This document shows, piece by piece, positions 27,037 through 40,102 of a stretch of 64,000 bases of DNA (position 1 is the stretch's first letter; each line of letters starts with the position of its first letter). The translations under genes and the position numbers were made by a program. The DNA comes from Streptococcus thalassemiae (GTDB lineage Bacteria > Bacillota > Bacilli > Lactobacillales > Streptococcaceae), in assembly GCF_903645285.1 (NCBI RefSeq), contig NZ_CAHJXN010000004.1, forward strand, positions 310,305 to 374,304. Reading direction: 5' to 3'. Below the pieces are notes generated by a model that did no database searches, was not told the origin of the DNA, and was given only the letters and a program-made list of their open reading frames with translations.

Positions 27037-27384
27037 ATGGAACAATTTTTAGATAATATCAAAGACCTTGAAGTCACTACAGTTGCGCGTGCGCAAGAAG
27101 CTCTTGATAATAAAGAAACTGCAACTTTCTTTATCGGTCGCAAAACTTGCCCTTACTGCCGTAAATTTGCAGGTACATTGGCTGGTGTCATAGCTGAAAC
27201 CAAAGCTCACATCTACTTCATCAACAGTGAAGAACCAAGCCAACTCAATGAGTTGCAAGCATTCCGCTCACGTTATGGAATCCCAACTGTACCAGGCTTT
27301 GTTCACGTTGCAGATGGACAAATCAACGTCCGTTGCGACTCTTCAATGTCAGCACAAGAAATCAAAGAATTTGCAGGATTGTAA
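27037..27384 (+). CDS. bta: Thioredoxin-like protein (bacteriocin transport accessory protein family)
   Basis: 115 residues with a thioredoxin-type CPYC redox motif (KTCPYCRKF near 39-42) and the conserved cis-Pro region (GIPTVPGFVH). No signal peptide is present, so it should be cytoplasmic. The family was named in bacteriocin loci and probably handles thiol-disulfide exchange, but no bacteriocin gene lies nearby. GCGAGG precedes the ATG. Confidence 0.85.
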   Translation: MEQFLDNIKDLEVTTVARAQEALDNKETATFFIGRKTCPYCRKFAGTLAGVIAETKAHIYFINSEEPSQLNELQAFRSRYGIPTVPGFVHVADGQINVRCDSSMSAQEIKEFAGL

Positions 27385-27401
27385 AAAATCAGCTAACAAT
27401 C

Positions 27402-27452
27402 ACAAAACGCATAATATAAGGTTCAAAAACCTTGATATTATGCGTTTTATTG
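27402..27452 (+). terminator. Hairpin after bta (terminator / SPRITE-like)
   Basis: AAAACGCATAATAT pairs with ATATTATGCGTTTT, with an inner AAGGTT/AACCTT pairing. It belongs to the same hairpin family as the one at 4032-4080. Confidence 0.75.
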
Positions 27453-27479
27453 TTCCTAAAACAGTTGCATCAGCATTTC

Positions 27480-27572
27480 ATTACAGAACATTTTAATTTT
27501 GGAAATCAAATCAATTTTTAACAATGGTTTAGAAATCACAGTGGGCTATTCCATATTCAATTATCCAGATTC
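27480..27572 (+). repeat. Decayed RUP element
   Basis: GAACATTTTAATTTTGG, AAATCAAATCAATTTTTAACAA and GGTTTAGAAATCA follow the order of the RUP core, but the terminal TATAGTA ends are lost. Confidence 0.5.
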
Positions 27573-27599
27573 AATCGCTATTATCGTTTTCCTAGATTA

Positions 27600-27633
27600 T
27601 AAAAAAACTACGTTTTGCTAATCAAAACGCAGT
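27600..27633 (-). terminator. Terminator of the amino-acid ABC operon
   Basis: On the minus strand ACTGCGTTTTG pairs with CAAAACGTAGT around ATTAG, followed by seven T. Confidence 0.85.
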
Positions 27634-27651
27634 CTCAGCCACTACTTTATC

Positions 27652-28491
27652 TTACTGTCCTTCTTTCACTTCTTTAGTTGCTACATCTTCTCCAAACCAT
27701 TTATGGCTAATCTCTTGGAACTTTCCTTCTTGGTATAGTTCAATAAAGGCTTGGTTTAAAGCTTGCAGCAATCTCTTGTCTGCTGGTCTAACTCCGACCG
27801 CAAAAGATTCACTCTCAAATCCAGCTGAAAAGACATTATAGTCATTTAATATCCCCTCAGACTGAAGATAGTAATTAGCATACACTCGGTCAATCAACAA
27901 GGCATCAATTCGATCATTTTTCAAATCAATCAAGGCTTCATTGAAACTCTGGTACTGATTAGCCTTCTGGTCTTTTACACGATTTTTCAGTAAATCTGGC
28001 TGAGCTTCAAAATCCAAATAACCAGAGGAACCGGCTTGGGCTCCCAATGTCTTATCCTCCATATCCTCTACTGAATGAATCTGCTGGCTTTTCTTCGCAA
28101 CCAGAACTTGCTGATTTTCCATATATGGAATGCTAAAGGCAACCTTCTCTCGGCGTTCATCAGTGGCAGAATAGCCATTCCAGATGGCATCTATGGTTCC
28201 ATTTTGCAGTTCCGTCTCCTTCATATCCCAGTCGATTGGTTGAAATTGAACCTTAAAACCTAATTTTTCAGAGACAGCTTGTGCTAAGTCAATATCAAAG
28301 CCTGTATATTGGCCATTCTTTTCTTCAAAACCCATGGGTACAAAAGTATTGTCAAAACCAATAGTTATACTGCCTTGCTCTTGATACTTATCCCAGTTAT
28401 CCTGCTTTGGATCGCTAGCCTTCTGAGTACAAGCCGTTAAAAAGAGAGTCAGGATAGAAACCAATACTAAAACAACTTTCTTATTAGTCAT
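27652..28491 (-). CDS. aatB: Amino-acid ABC transporter substrate-binding lipoprotein
   Basis: 279 residues from ATG 28491. A GTG at 28497 lies within the AGGAGGTG ribosome-binding site and is rejected. A signal ending LFLTAC gives lipobox Cys anchoring. The family-3 solute-binding fold shows GFDNTFVPMGFEEKNGQYTGFDIDLA and WNGYSATDERR. It captures amino acids outside the membrane for the adjacent permease and ATPase. The substrate is unknown; polar amino acids or cystine are typical. The symbol follows the pneumococcal homologue from memory. Confidence 0.88.
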   Translation of the reverse strand: MTNKKVVLVLVSILTLFLTACTQKASDPKQDNWDKYQEQGSITIGFDNTFVPMGFEEKNGQYTGFDIDLAQAVSEKLGFKVQFQPIDWDMKETELQNGTIDAIWNGYSATDERREKVAFSIPYMENQQVLVAKKSQQIHSVEDMEDKTLGAQAGSSGYLDFEAQPDLLKNRVKDQKANQYQSFNEALIDLKNDRIDALLIDRVYANYYLQSEGILNDYNVFSAGFESESFAVGVRPADKRLLQALNQAFIELYQEGKFQEISHKWFGEDVATKEVKEGQ

Positions 28492-28500
28492 CGACACCTC

Positions 28501-29130
28501 CTACTTAGGCTCAACCTTGAGAATCTGATCTGCGATATTTTCAGCAAACTGCAAATCATGGGTTACCACAATCTGTGTCATACCAAGTTCCCTATTTTGC
28601 AAGATTAGTTTTTCCACTTCCAAGCGTAATTCTGGATTCAGGGCAGAAGTTGGTTCATCGTAGCCAATAATTTCCGGGTCAATCATCATAGCACGCGCCA
28701 AAGCCACCCGCTGCTTTTGCCCACCAGATAATGAAAATGGATAGGCATCTGCATGCCCTGCTAGTCCTAATTGTTCCAAAAGACCACGCGCCTTCTTCTC
28801 AGCCTCATCCTGCTTCATTCCCATGGTCTTCACAGGCGATAAGGTCAAATTATCCAGAACTGATAAATGAGGGAACAGTTGAAAATCTTGGAAGACAAAT
28901 CCCAGTAGGTTGCGCTTCTGCAATTCATCCAGCTCTAAAGGTTGTCCATTATAAAAGATTTGCCCTGAATCAATGGTTTCAAGACCCGCAAGCATACGTA
29001 AGAGGGTCGTCTTACCTCCACCAGAAGGTCCAACGATAGCCAGGATTTGCTTTTCAGGAATGCTTAGACTGAAATCAGACAGGATTCGTTTGTCTCCGAA
29101 TTTCTTATTGATATTTCGTAATTCTAACAT
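28501..29130 (-). CDS. Amino-acid ABC transporter ATP-binding protein
   Basis: 209 residues with Walker A GPSGGGKTT, Q-loop FQDFQLFPHLSVLDN, signature LSGGQKQR, and Walker B ending GYDEPTSAL, followed by the H-loop VVTHD. It powers the polar amino-acid importer. Its stop is 9 nt before the binding-protein start and it lies 9 nt after the permease, so the three genes form one operon. Confidence 0.93.
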   Translation of the reverse strand: MLELRNINKKFGDKRILSDFSLSIPEKQILAIVGPSGGGKTTLLRMLAGLETIDSGQIFYNGQPLELDELQKRNLLGFVFQDFQLFPHLSVLDNLTLSPVKTMGMKQDEAEKKARGLLEQLGLAGHADAYPFSLSGGQKQRVALARAMMIDPEIIGYDEPTSALNPELRLEVEKLILQNRELGMTQIVVTHDLQFAENIADQILKVEPK

Positions 29131-29139
29131 GGCTGCCTC

Positions 29140-29781
29140 CTATCTATAATAACTGTACTTCTTCTCAACTTTTTTGGCAAGAATGGTCACAATCCCAATC
29201 AAAATCAAGTAAATGGCTCCTGCCAAGAACATGGGAACCAGGCTGGCGTCACGGTTGGCAGCTGTTCGGCTTGCTAAGATAAGGTCTGAAATTCCTAGAG
29301 CGTAGACTAGAGACGTATCCTTGACCAAACTCATAACCTCATTAAAGACACTAGGAAGAACGATCTTGGTCACTTGGGGCAAGATAATATAGCGTACTGT
29401 GGCAAAAGGGCTAAACTTCAAGACCTTGGCAGCCTCATACTGTCCTCTTGGAATAGTGTCAATTCCCCCACGGAAAATTTCTGCAAAGTAAGCTGCATAG
29501 TTGAGAACAAAGGCAATAATGGCAGCAGGAAGGCGATCTAAACGAATCCCAATACTTGGGAGCACATAATAAATAAAAATCAGTTGCAAGAGTAAGGGGG
29601 TTCCTCGCATAACCCAGATGTAAATGTTAATCAGATAATGGAGGGGCTTCCAATGGACTTGCAAGGCAAAGGCAATCAAAACGCCCAAGGGAATCGAAAA
29701 TAGCAAGACCAGTGCAAAGACCTGTACAGTCGTGCTCGCACCATTCAGTAAACTCGGTAATATCTCAAATAAATAAGACAT
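29140..29781 (-). CDS. Amino-acid ABC transporter permease
   Basis: 213 residues from ATG 29781, chosen because AGGAGG lies 6 nt upstream; an upstream in-frame start at 29838 would overlap the promoter. The HisM/GlnP-type permease has an N-terminal TM segment, the EAA loop (EAAKVLKFSPFATVRYIILPQV) and VKDTSLVYALG near the C-terminus. It forms the channel of the importer encoded with the next two genes. Confidence 0.92.
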   Translation of the reverse strand: MSYLFEILPSLLNGASTTVQVFALVLLFSIPLGVLIAFALQVHWKPLHYLINIYIWVMRGTPLLLQLIFIYYVLPSIGIRLDRLPAAIIAFVLNYAAYFAEIFRGGIDTIPRGQYEAAKVLKFSPFATVRYIILPQVTKIVLPSVFNEVMSLVKDTSLVYALGISDLILASRTAANRDASLVPMFLAGAIYLILIGIVTILAKKVEKKYSYYR

Positions 29782-29809
29782 ACTGCACCTCCTAAAAGTA
29801 ATTGTTCCT

Positions 29810-29838
29810 ATTATAGCATGAATAAACAAAATAACCAA
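29810..29838 (-). promoter_or_regulatory. Promoter of the amino-acid ABC operon
   Basis: Minus-strand TTGGTT (29833-29838), 17 nt, TATAAT (29810-29815) with extended TGC. Confidence 0.75.
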
Positions 29839-29875
29839 CCATTTTTGTAAAAAAATTCTATCATATAAAAATAAA

Positions 29876-29914
29876 AACCGTAGCTATCAAAAGAGATAAA
29901 CTACAGTTCTATAT
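29876..29914 (-). terminator. Terminator of the TPR-protein gene
   Basis: On the minus strand AACTGTAGTTTATC pairs with GATAGCTACGGTT and is followed by T residues. Confidence 0.65.
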
Positions 29915-29926
29915 GTTTAAACATTC

Positions 29927-31156
29927 TTACAATCTCTCATACAGTTCTTGCATTTGAACATCATCTGGAACCAGTTTTAAGTAAGTTTGAGCATTGACTT
30001 TTGCTTCCTCAAAGTAGCCCAATTCACGCAAGAGATAGATATAGTGTTCCAGAAACTCTGGATTGTCCTTTAAATCTCCTGCCAACTCTTGATAATGCTC
30101 ATAAGCAGTATCCAAATCATCCATTTCTTGATAGGAACGAGCAATCATCCACTTGGTCAAAGGATTTTCTGGCTCCTCACTTTGCAAGTCTAGAATATCC
30201 TCATAACGCTCCTGCTCCAGATAAATAGTGGCTAAACGAAGCAAGATTTCTTCTGTATCCTCAGCATCTACTTTTGCAGTAAGGAGATAATTTTCTGCAC
30301 CACTAGCATCATGCAATTCATAAGAGAATTGCGAAGCAGCTAGCAAGAGGCGAGTTTCAAAGGGATTTTTCTCTAAACCTTGCTTAGCGATACGCAAGGC
30401 TTCTTGAACTTGGTGTTCCTTATGTAAGGCCTGACTGTAACCATACTCATAGCCTTCAAAGTCAGGAGAAATAGTATCAAGTTGCTTAAAATAGAGAACA
30501 GCTTTTTGGTATTCTTCTTGATCAAAGTAAAGGCTGGCTAACTCAAAAGCTGTTAGGTCATCGTATTCTAACTCCAAGGCTTTTTCTAAAAACTCTGTGG
30601 CCGTTTCAAATTTCCCTAACTGAGCATAGGCAAAGCCAATTCGTTGATAGGTGGAAATCCCTGTTTGCTCATAAATCGAGCGATTATCTAACTGGGCATA
30701 GCCTTGAATGGCCTCTTGGTAATTTTCCAACTCACTATCCAACTCTGCCAAGCCCAATATCAAAAGAGGATCCTCTGAGTAAGTCAAGGCTTCTAGTAAT
30801 TTCTCACGCGCCACATCTGTCAAACCTTCCATCTGGTAAAGGTCTGCTTTCAGAGCCAAAGCCGAAACATACCAGTCACTGTCAGCTTGGATTTCCTCAA
30901 GATAGGCAAAGGCTTCTTCGATTTGACCATCCTCGCTAGCAATAGCTGCTAGATTAAGATGAACCTCTGGGAAATCCTCTACGATTTTCAGGTAAATTTC
31001 CTTGGCCTGAGGATAAAAACCAATCCCTTCAAGATAAGTAGCTAACTCATACAGAAGATCACTTGGATCATTTTCTAAAGCTTTGGCGAAATAATGCTCA
31101 GCCTTGGCTAAATCTTGCTCCTCCAAAGCCTGTAACATCTGTTGACTATTGTTCAC
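29927..31156 (-). CDS. Tetratricopeptide-repeat protein
   Basis: 409 residues made almost entirely of helical TPR-type units (for example GKFETATEFLEKALELEYDDLTA, EEYQKAVLYFKQLDTISPDF), acidic and without signal or membrane segment. It is likely a cytoplasmic protein-interaction scaffold with unknown partner. It starts at a GTG (31156) that overlaps the end of the upstream membrane-protein gene by 11 nt, with GAGG upstream, implying translational coupling. Confidence 0.85.
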   Translation of the reverse strand: MNNSQQMLQALEEQDLAKAEHYFAKALENDPSDLLYELATYLEGIGFYPQAKEIYLKIVEDFPEVHLNLAAIASEDGQIEEAFAYLEEIQADSDWYVSALALKADLYQMEGLTDVAREKLLEALTYSEDPLLILGLAELDSELENYQEAIQGYAQLDNRSIYEQTGISTYQRIGFAYAQLGKFETATEFLEKALELEYDDLTAFELASLYFDQEEYQKAVLYFKQLDTISPDFEGYEYGYSQALHKEHQVQEALRIAKQGLEKNPFETRLLLAASQFSYELHDASGAENYLLTAKVDAEDTEEILLRLATIYLEQERYEDILDLQSEEPENPLTKWMIARSYQEMDDLDTAYEHYQELAGDLKDNPEFLEHYIYLLRELGYFEEAKVNAQTYLKLVPDDVQMQELYERL

Positions 31157-32312
31157 TCTTGACTTCCTCGCCCTCTAATTCATATAGACCACTGACTACC
31201 TTATACCATTCGAAAATGGCTGAAATGACAACCTTAGCAGAGGCATAAACCGGAATACCAAGTAAAACTCCCCAGATACCAAACATAGATCCTGAAGTTA
31301 ACAAAACAAAGAGAACATTAATGGGATGGATGTTTAATTGACTTCCCAAAATCAATGGAGAGACAAAACGGCCTTCAATAGTTTGTTCTACGATAAAGAC
31401 AATCACTACTTTCAAAAGCATGACTGGACCAGCAATCAAGCCCAGAACTAAGGCAGGAAGCATGGCTAGGAAGCTACCAAGATAAGGAACCAGATTTAGA
31501 ATACCGGCAGTAACACCCAGCGTAACCGCATAGCGTAGACCAATGATCTTGAAGAAGATCATAAACATTACTGCAACAATAATAGCCACTGTCACTTGCC
31601 CTCGAACATAGTTGGACAACTGTTGATTCACATCTGACAAAACTTGTCCTACAGGTTCTTTCAATTTTGTTGGCATGAATTGGGTCAAATAGTTACGCAA
31701 GTCTTTCCCATCACGCAAGAGATAAAAGAGCATGAAAGGAACGATAATCAAGGCAACAATCACTTGAGATGCCCCGCTAATAAAGGCGCTCACCCAGTTG
31801 ACTGCCTGAGATGAAACCTTACTTGCCCAAACTGTAGCCTGGCTAGAGAAGTTTGTCAAAACTTGTTCTAACTGAGGCCTGAAATCATCTGGTAAACGCT
31901 TGGTTACCAAATCATCAATAACCCTATCTGCATCTTCAAGATAGATTGGTACATTTCTTGCGAATGTCAAAACCTGACGTTGCAGATTTGGAATGGCGAC
32001 TGCCAAGCCCCAAATGATAAAGAGAGCTATGATGACAAAGACAATGCTGATGGCTATGACGCGATTGACTTTGTGTTTTTCCATCCAATCAACAATAGGA
32101 TTCAACAAATAATATAACAAACCAGACAGAATGACTGGCAACATCACGACTGCCAAAAAGTCTAAAACAGGTGAAAATAAAAAACTAATCTTACTTAAAA
32201 TAAAAAGATTGAGTCCCAATAATAAGGTTACCAAAAATACCGTAATGGCCTTGTTATCCAAAAACCACTTGAAAAACCAAGATAGGCTAAAATGTTTCTC
32301 TTTTTGCTCCAT
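31146..32312 (-). CDS. AI-2E family transporter-like membrane protein
   Basis: 388 residues with about seven to eight hydrophobic segments: two at the N-terminus, a soluble loop (~95-150), then the C-terminal cluster with FMLFYLLRDG and LGLRYAVTLGVTAGILNLVPYLG-type signatures of the AI-2E/PerM family. Members include Na+/H+ antiporters and proposed exporters; the substrate is unknown. A GGAAGT ribosome-binding site and an extended -10 (TGGTATAAT, 32339-32344) lie upstream. Co-transcribed with the TPR gene. Confidence 0.87.
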   Translation of the reverse strand: MEQKEKHFSLSWFFKWFLDNKAITVFLVTLLLGLNLFILSKISFLFSPVLDFLAVVMLPVILSGLLYYLLNPIVDWMEKHKVNRVIAISIVFVIIALFIIWGLAVAIPNLQRQVLTFARNVPIYLEDADRVIDDLVTKRLPDDFRPQLEQVLTNFSSQATVWASKVSSQAVNWVSAFISGASQVIVALIIVPFMLFYLLRDGKDLRNYLTQFMPTKLKEPVGQVLSDVNQQLSNYVRGQVTVAIIVAVMFMIFFKIIGLRYAVTLGVTAGILNLVPYLGSFLAMLPALVLGLIAGPVMLLKVVIVFIVEQTIEGRFVSPLILGSQLNIHPINVLFVLLTSGSMFGIWGVLLGIPVYASAKVVISAIFEWYKVVSGLYELEGEEVKSEQ

Positions 32313-32421
32313 AAATACTTCCTTTCTATCGTTCTCTCATTATACCATTTTTAAATCAAAATAACTCTTTTTTAAAGTGCTTACATCTAATTGGATGTCT
32401 TTATTTGGCTTGTTTTTGTGA

Positions 32422-32427
32422 TATAAT
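32422..32427 (+). promoter_or_regulatory. Extended -10 promoter of the lactonase-like gene
   Basis: TGATATAAT with no clear -35. About 30 nt upstream of the ATG at 32456. Confidence 0.6.
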
Positions 32428-32455
32428 AGTCTTATCTTTATGTAGAGGTAACGTT

Positions 32456-33469
32456 ATGAAAGAAACTGTTTATTTTGGAACTTATACACGTCGGACTTCC
32501 CAAGGGATTTACAAGGCTGACTTTGATACAGAAACTGGTCAGCTTTCAAATCTAGAACTTTTTGCAGCTGAGCCAAGTCCAACCTACCTTGCCTTTGACC
32601 AGCACCAACACCTATACACTGTTGGTAGTCAAAATGGCAAGGGGGGCATTGCAGCCTATCAAATTGACGGGACTTTGTTAAATCATGTTGTTGAGGAGGG
32701 AGCTCCCCACTGTTATGTTGCTGTCGATGAAAAGCGTAATTTGGTCTATGCAGCCAACTACCATAAAGGACAGGTACTGGTTTATAAACGTCAGGAAGAT
32801 GGGAGTCTTCTGCTTAGTGATGTGGATCAACACAGTGGCCAAGGTCCACATGAAAATCAAGCATCTCCCCATGTTCACTTTACAGATTTAACACCTGACC
32901 ACTATCTAGTGACCTGCGACTTGGGAACGGACCAAGTCATCACTTATGACCTTGACCAAGAAGGAAAATTATCTAAGCTCTACACCTATCACAGCCAGTC
33001 AGGAGCAGGCTCACGCCATATCGTTTTCCATAGCCACTATAAAATCGCTTATCTGATTTGTGAACTCAATAGTACTATCGAGGTTTTAATCTACGATGGC
33101 GTTGGCGAATTTGAACGTATGCAGGTCATTTCAACTTTACCAGAAGCTTACGAAGGCTTTAATGGAACCGCTGCTATTCGTCTCTCTAAAGACGGTAAAT
33201 ACCTCTACGCTTCTAACCGTGGTCATGATTCTATCGCAGTATATACCATCCTTGCGGACGGTAGCTTAGAGTTATTAGAAATCGTTCCAACACATGGTAA
33301 AACCCCACGTGATTTTGATTTGACACCTGACCAAAAATTTCTTATTGCTGTCCACCAAGACTCTGATAATGCAACTGTCTTTAAACGTAATTGTGACAAT
33401 GGTCGTCTAGCAGAACTCTCCAACGACTTCCATGTTCCCGAAGCAGTCTGCATCCGTTTTGCTCCTTAA
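32456..33469 (+). CDS. Lactonase / 6-phosphogluconolactonase-like beta-propeller (YbhE family)
   Basis: 337 residues from ATG 32456, preceded by GAGG; a frame extending to 32405 overlaps the promoter. It begins YFGTYTRRTSQGIY and has repeated blades with GxxPxxxxxD/LA motifs (AEPSPTYLAFD, GAPHCYVAVDEK), HPHVH-like ASPHVHF and a terminal HGKTPRDFDLTPDQKFLI. This matches the seven-bladed lactonase family that hydrolyses sugar lactones, possibly 6-phosphogluconolactone. Monocistronic and convergent with the ATP synthase operon. Confidence 0.85.
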   Translation: MKETVYFGTYTRRTSQGIYKADFDTETGQLSNLELFAAEPSPTYLAFDQHQHLYTVGSQNGKGGIAAYQIDGTLLNHVVEEGAPHCYVAVDEKRNLVYAANYHKGQVLVYKRQEDGSLLLSDVDQHSGQGPHENQASPHVHFTDLTPDHYLVTCDLGTDQVITYDLDQEGKLSKLYTYHSQSGAGSRHIVFHSHYKIAYLICELNSTIEVLIYDGVGEFERMQVISTLPEAYEGFNGTAAIRLSKDGKYLYASNRGHDSIAVYTILADGSLELLEIVPTHGKTPRDFDLTPDQKFLIAVHQDSDNATVFKRNCDNGRLAELSNDFHVPEAVCIRFAP

Positions 33470-33477
33470 GAAAACAT

Positions 33478-33514
33478 AAAAAATGAACTTGGAATTTTCA
33501 AGTTCATTTTTTTC
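33478..33514. terminator. Bidirectional terminator
   Basis: AAAAATGAACTTG pairs with CAAGTTCATTTTTTT around GAATTTT. It serves the lactonase-like gene (+) and the atp operon (-). Confidence 0.92.
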
Positions 33515-33934
33515 TTATAGTCTATTTCCGACATTGATACGGTTAATGGCACGTTGCAGTGCAATCTTCGCACGACGTTCTTGGTCAATCAAGTGTTTGT
33601 CTTGTGCTTCTTCAATTGCACGTTCTGCACGAAGTTTGGCACGTTCTGCACGACTGATATCGATATCACGAGCACGTTCTGCAGAGTCAGCGACGATTGT
33701 AATCATATCATTGGCAATTTCAATAACGCCACCATTTACTGCAATCCAGTTCACGTGATCTTCGTCATCAATACGTTTTACCTTTACTTCATCAACTGCT
33801 AAAACCGCAATCATATTTTCATGTCGTGGCAAGATTCCCATCTCACCATCCAGAGTTCGAACTGATACATAGCTGGCATGGTGATCATAGACGAGACCAT
33901 CTGGTGTCACGATCTGGACAGTTAACTGAGCCAT
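33515..33934 (-). CDS. atpC: ATP synthase F1 subunit epsilon
   Basis: 139 residues: N-terminal beta-sandwich ([29 protein letters not shown]) and C-terminal helical hairpin rich in Arg/Glu/Ala. Part of the central stalk; it regulates rotation and hydrolysis. Last gene of the operon, 10 nt after atpD. Confidence 0.96.
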   Translation of the reverse strand: MAQLTVQIVTPDGLVYDHHASYVSVRTLDGEMGILPRHENMIAVLAVDEVKVKRIDDEDHVNWIAVNGGVIEIANDMITIVADSAERARDIDISRAERAKLRAERAIEEAQDKHLIDQERRAKIALQRAINRINVGNRL

Positions 33935-33944
33935 AGATCACCTC

Positions 33945-35360
<1,416 letters not shown>

Positions 35361-35436
35361 CTATTCTATATAAGATACTGTCGGTTCCTAGCTCAACTAG
35401 GTCCTAAGTTCATTTTCATACGAGCTGGACTAAAGC

Positions 35437-36315
35437 CTATTCTAAGGCACTAGCACCTGCTACGATTTCTGTAATTTCTTGTGTAATCGCCGCCTGTCTG
35501 GCACGGTTATACTGAATTGTCAAATCATTGATGACTTTCTTAGCATTATCAGTCGCTGTTTGCATGGCTGTCATACCGGCAGCATTTTCAGCTGTCTTGG
35601 CATCGATAATAGCCCCGTAAATCATACTTTCTGCAAACTGAGGCAACAACTGCTCCAAAATTTCTTCTCGGCTGGTTTCCAATTCAAAAGTCAAGCTGTA
35701 GTCTTCATCCGCTTCATTTGGATCCAAGTCAACAATCGGAAGCATTTGTTCCACACGCATTTGACTAGTTAGCGTATTGACATGGTGGTTGTAGCAAACA
35801 TAAAGCTCATCAAAGAGTTCATTTTGGTACATTTCAACAGTTTTTGAAATAATCTTACGGACTTGATCAAAGCTAGGTTGGTCTGCCAAGCCACGTAATT
35901 CATAAAGTGGTTGAATACCACGAGCCTTAAAGAAATCAGCTCCCATTCCACCAATACAGATCATTTCAAAACCTGTACCGTCTGGGTGGTATTCTTCTTT
36001 CAACTCCATAACGGCTTTCAGAATAGAGGAATTATAACCTCCAACCAAACCGCGGTCTGAAGTGATGACGATATAGCCTGTCTTCTTCACGGGACGGCTA
36101 ATCAACATGGGATTAGTTGAACCACCAGCTCCATTACCATGAAGAATATCTGTCAAAAGTTTGCGAACCTTCTGAGCGTAAACTTGGAAGTTACGAGCTG
36201 CTTCTTCAGAGCGACCTAGCTTAGCAGCCGATACCATTTGCATGGCATTAGTGATTTGACTCGTATTTTTTGTTGAGGCGATTTTTGTTTTAATATCATT
36301 TAGAGATACTGCCAT
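35437..36315 (-). CDS. atpG: ATP synthase F1 subunit gamma
   Basis: 292 residues. The N-terminal coiled-coil helix ([30 protein letters not shown]) and the C-terminal signature helix ([41 protein letters not shown]) flank a Rossmann-like middle. It forms the rotating shaft within alpha3beta3. Lies 15 nt after atpA. Confidence 0.97.
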   Translation of the reverse strand: MAVSLNDIKTKIASTKNTSQITNAMQMVSAAKLGRSEEAARNFQVYAQKVRKLLTDILHGNGAGGSTNPMLISRPVKKTGYIVITSDRGLVGGYNSSILKAVMELKEEYHPDGTGFEMICIGGMGADFFKARGIQPLYELRGLADQPSFDQVRKIISKTVEMYQNELFDELYVCYNHHVNTLTSQMRVEQMLPIVDLDPNEADEDYSLTFELETSREEILEQLLPQFAESMIYGAIIDAKTAENAAGMTAMQTATDNAKKVINDLTIQYNRARQAAITQEITEIVAGASALE

Positions 36316-36330
36316 CTGACACCTCTATTC

Positions 36331-38386
<2,056 letters not shown>

Positions 38387-38387
<1 letters not shown>

Positions 38388-38881
38388 TAAGCTTCTCCTA
38401 GCTGATCGATATACTGATCAATGAGTTCTTTATGGGCATGACCGTCAAGGTTTTGTGAGATGATTTTACCAGCCAAGCTGATGGTCAAATCTGCAACCTC
38501 ACCCTTAACGCTTTGTAAAGCTTCAGCTTTGTTTTGAGCAATTTCTTGGTTTGCTTTTTCTTTTAAGCGTCCTGCTTCTAGTTTAGCATCTGCTAAGATA
38601 CTAGCCTTACTTTGCTCAGCTGTTTCCTTTGCATTTTCAATGATTGTCTTGGCTTCTTTGCGACTGCCTGCCAATTCATCTTCACGTTTCTGAGCTAAGG
38701 CTTCTGCTTTTTGACGTGCCTGTTCAGCACTGTCAATATCAGTAGCGATTTTTTCAGCTCTTTCTTCGAAAATGCCTGTAATATTAGACCATGCAAATTT
38801 TTTAATCAAGACTAGCAAAAGAATAAAAGAGCCAGCGATTAAAATAAAGTTACCAATCAATTCACCTACTGTAACGTGCAT
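38387..38881 (-). CDS. atpF: ATP synthase Fo subunit b
   Basis: 164 residues: one N-terminal membrane segment ([24 protein letters not shown]) and a long charged Ala/Glu/Lys/Arg helix forming the peripheral stalk. It follows atpB by 13 nt. Confidence 0.95.
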
Positions 38882-38894
38882 CAGTTACTCCTTT

Positions 38895-39611
38895 CTACTC
38901 TTCTCCATCATTTATCTTATTTCCTAGGTACATAGAAGACAACATGGTAAACACATAGGCTTGGATGCAGGAAATAAAGACAGAAAAGGCTGTCCAAGCC
39001 AAGTTAGCACCAAAAGCAACTGGATACCAATATAGAGCTTGATGAGATAGAGTGATCAGCAAACTAGCCATCACCTCTCCTGCAAAAATATTTCCGAACA
39101 CCCGCAAGGCAAGTGATAAAAAGTTGGTAAACTCTTCTAAGATGTTCATGGGAGTCATAAAGCCAGGTGTGATATAGGCTTTTAGATATTTTTTAATCCC
39201 ACGACGACGAATACCCTCTATGTGTGTCAATAAAATAATGCCGAATGATAAGGCCAAGTCATACTGTAAATTTGCAGTTGGAGATGTCCAAAGATTGGTT
39301 CCATCTGTAGACTGTATCTTAGCCATCAAACCGAGGTTATTTGCCAGTACCATAAACAGAAATAGACAAAGGAAAAAGAGCGAGTAGTCTTTCATGTAGC
39401 TTTTACCAATGTTAGGTTCTGTAAATCCAATAACAAAGTCATAGAAATACTCAAGTACATTTTGCTTTCCTTTGGGTTTCAAGGTCATATTGCGACTCGC
39501 CCAATAAATAAAGACAAAAATAACTCCCACAATCAACAAGGTCATGGCTAACATGGTCAAATCAAAGGTAACAGGACCAATAGAGATGGTTGGAGTAATA
39601 CTTTCTTCCAT
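38895..39611 (-). CDS. atpB: ATP synthase Fo subunit a
   Basis: 238 residues with about five to six membrane helices. The proton-channel Arg lies in the conserved helix [15 protein letters not shown], and a PxMNxLEEF motif ([11 protein letters not shown]) precedes it. It forms the half-channels against the c ring. Confidence 0.96.
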   Translation of the reverse strand: MEESITPTISIGPVTFDLTMLAMTLLIVGVIFVFIYWASRNMTLKPKGKQNVLEYFYDFVIGFTEPNIGKSYMKDYSLFFLCLFLFMVLANNLGLMAKIQSTDGTNLWTSPTANLQYDLALSFGIILLTHIEGIRRRGIKKYLKAYITPGFMTPMNILEEFTNFLSLALRVFGNIFAGEVMASLLITLSHQALYWYPVAFGANLAWTAFSVFISCIQAYVFTMLSSMYLGNKINDGEE

Positions 39612-39645
39612 CTAAAATCCTCCCTTTTCTTCTCGTTCCGTTTGT

Positions 39646-39846
39646 CTATTTGATGATGAATGAAAAGACGAGGGTAACCAAGAACGTTCCTTCAATAAAG
39701 GCAATCCCCATAATCATCAAGCTACGCAATTCAGAAATAATATCTGGCTGGCGAGCTGCAGATTTAAGCAAACCGTTCATCAAAAAGCCTTCCGCAAGGG
39801 ATACACCCATACAGGCAAGACATAGACCAAAAAATGTTAAATTCAT
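39646..39846 (-). CDS. atpE: ATP synthase Fo subunit c
   Basis: 66 residues: two membrane helices with the polar loop ARQPD and the essential ion-binding Glu52 in FIEGTF. It forms the rotor ring. Short streptococcal type (typical c subunits are ~70-80 residues). AAGGAG precedes the ATG. It is the first gene of the operon. In pneumococcus, changes in this protein confer optochin resistance; several positions here differ from the pneumococcal sequence as I remember it. Confidence 0.96.
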   Translation of the reverse strand: MNLTFFGLCLACMGVSLAEGFLMNGLLKSAARQPDIISELRSLMIMGIAFIEGTFLVTLVFSFIIK

Positions 39847-39882
39847 GATAAATTCTCCTTTTGAATTAAAACTTACTTACTT

Positions 39883-39911
39883 AGTGTAGTCCTAAAATTT
39901 CGATTTGTCAA
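39883..39911 (-). promoter_or_regulatory. atp operon promoter
   Basis: Minus-strand consensus TTGACA (39906-39911), 17 nt, TACACT (39883-39888). A cre-like sequence TTGGAAGCGTTTAAT (one mismatch to the CcpA consensus by eye) lies just upstream at 39925-39939. Confidence 0.8.
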
Positions 39912-40046
39912 CTTTTTTTGCACATTGGAAGCGTTTAATGAAAATTACCTCTATTTTCTCGCGTATTTCACTCTATTCTGAAAAACTTGTGTATATTTAC
40001 TGAAGCTAGTAAGTCTTACCTGTAAATTTAATGAAAGCAACACAAA

Positions 40047-40072
40047 ATCCGAGAGGGGAATCTCGGATTAAG
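40047..40072 (-). terminator. Hairpin upstream of the atp operon
   Basis: AATCCGAG pairs with CTCGGATT around an 8-nt loop. It probably ends transcription of the GNAT gene and the HAD-like remnant. The T-run is weak. Confidence 0.5.
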
Positions 40073-40102
40073 GTCAATCTAAAAAGATAGAGAGTGTTAA
40101 GT

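Noticed and set aside
27037-27384. Bacteriocin locus suggested by the bta name
   Set aside because: No precursor peptide, immunity or peptidase-exporter gene lies nearby; the gene is a stand-alone thioredoxin-like protein.
39925-39939. CcpA cre site controlling the atp operon
   Set aside because: One mismatch to the consensus and located upstream of the -35; noted with the promoter but not supported enough for its own entry.
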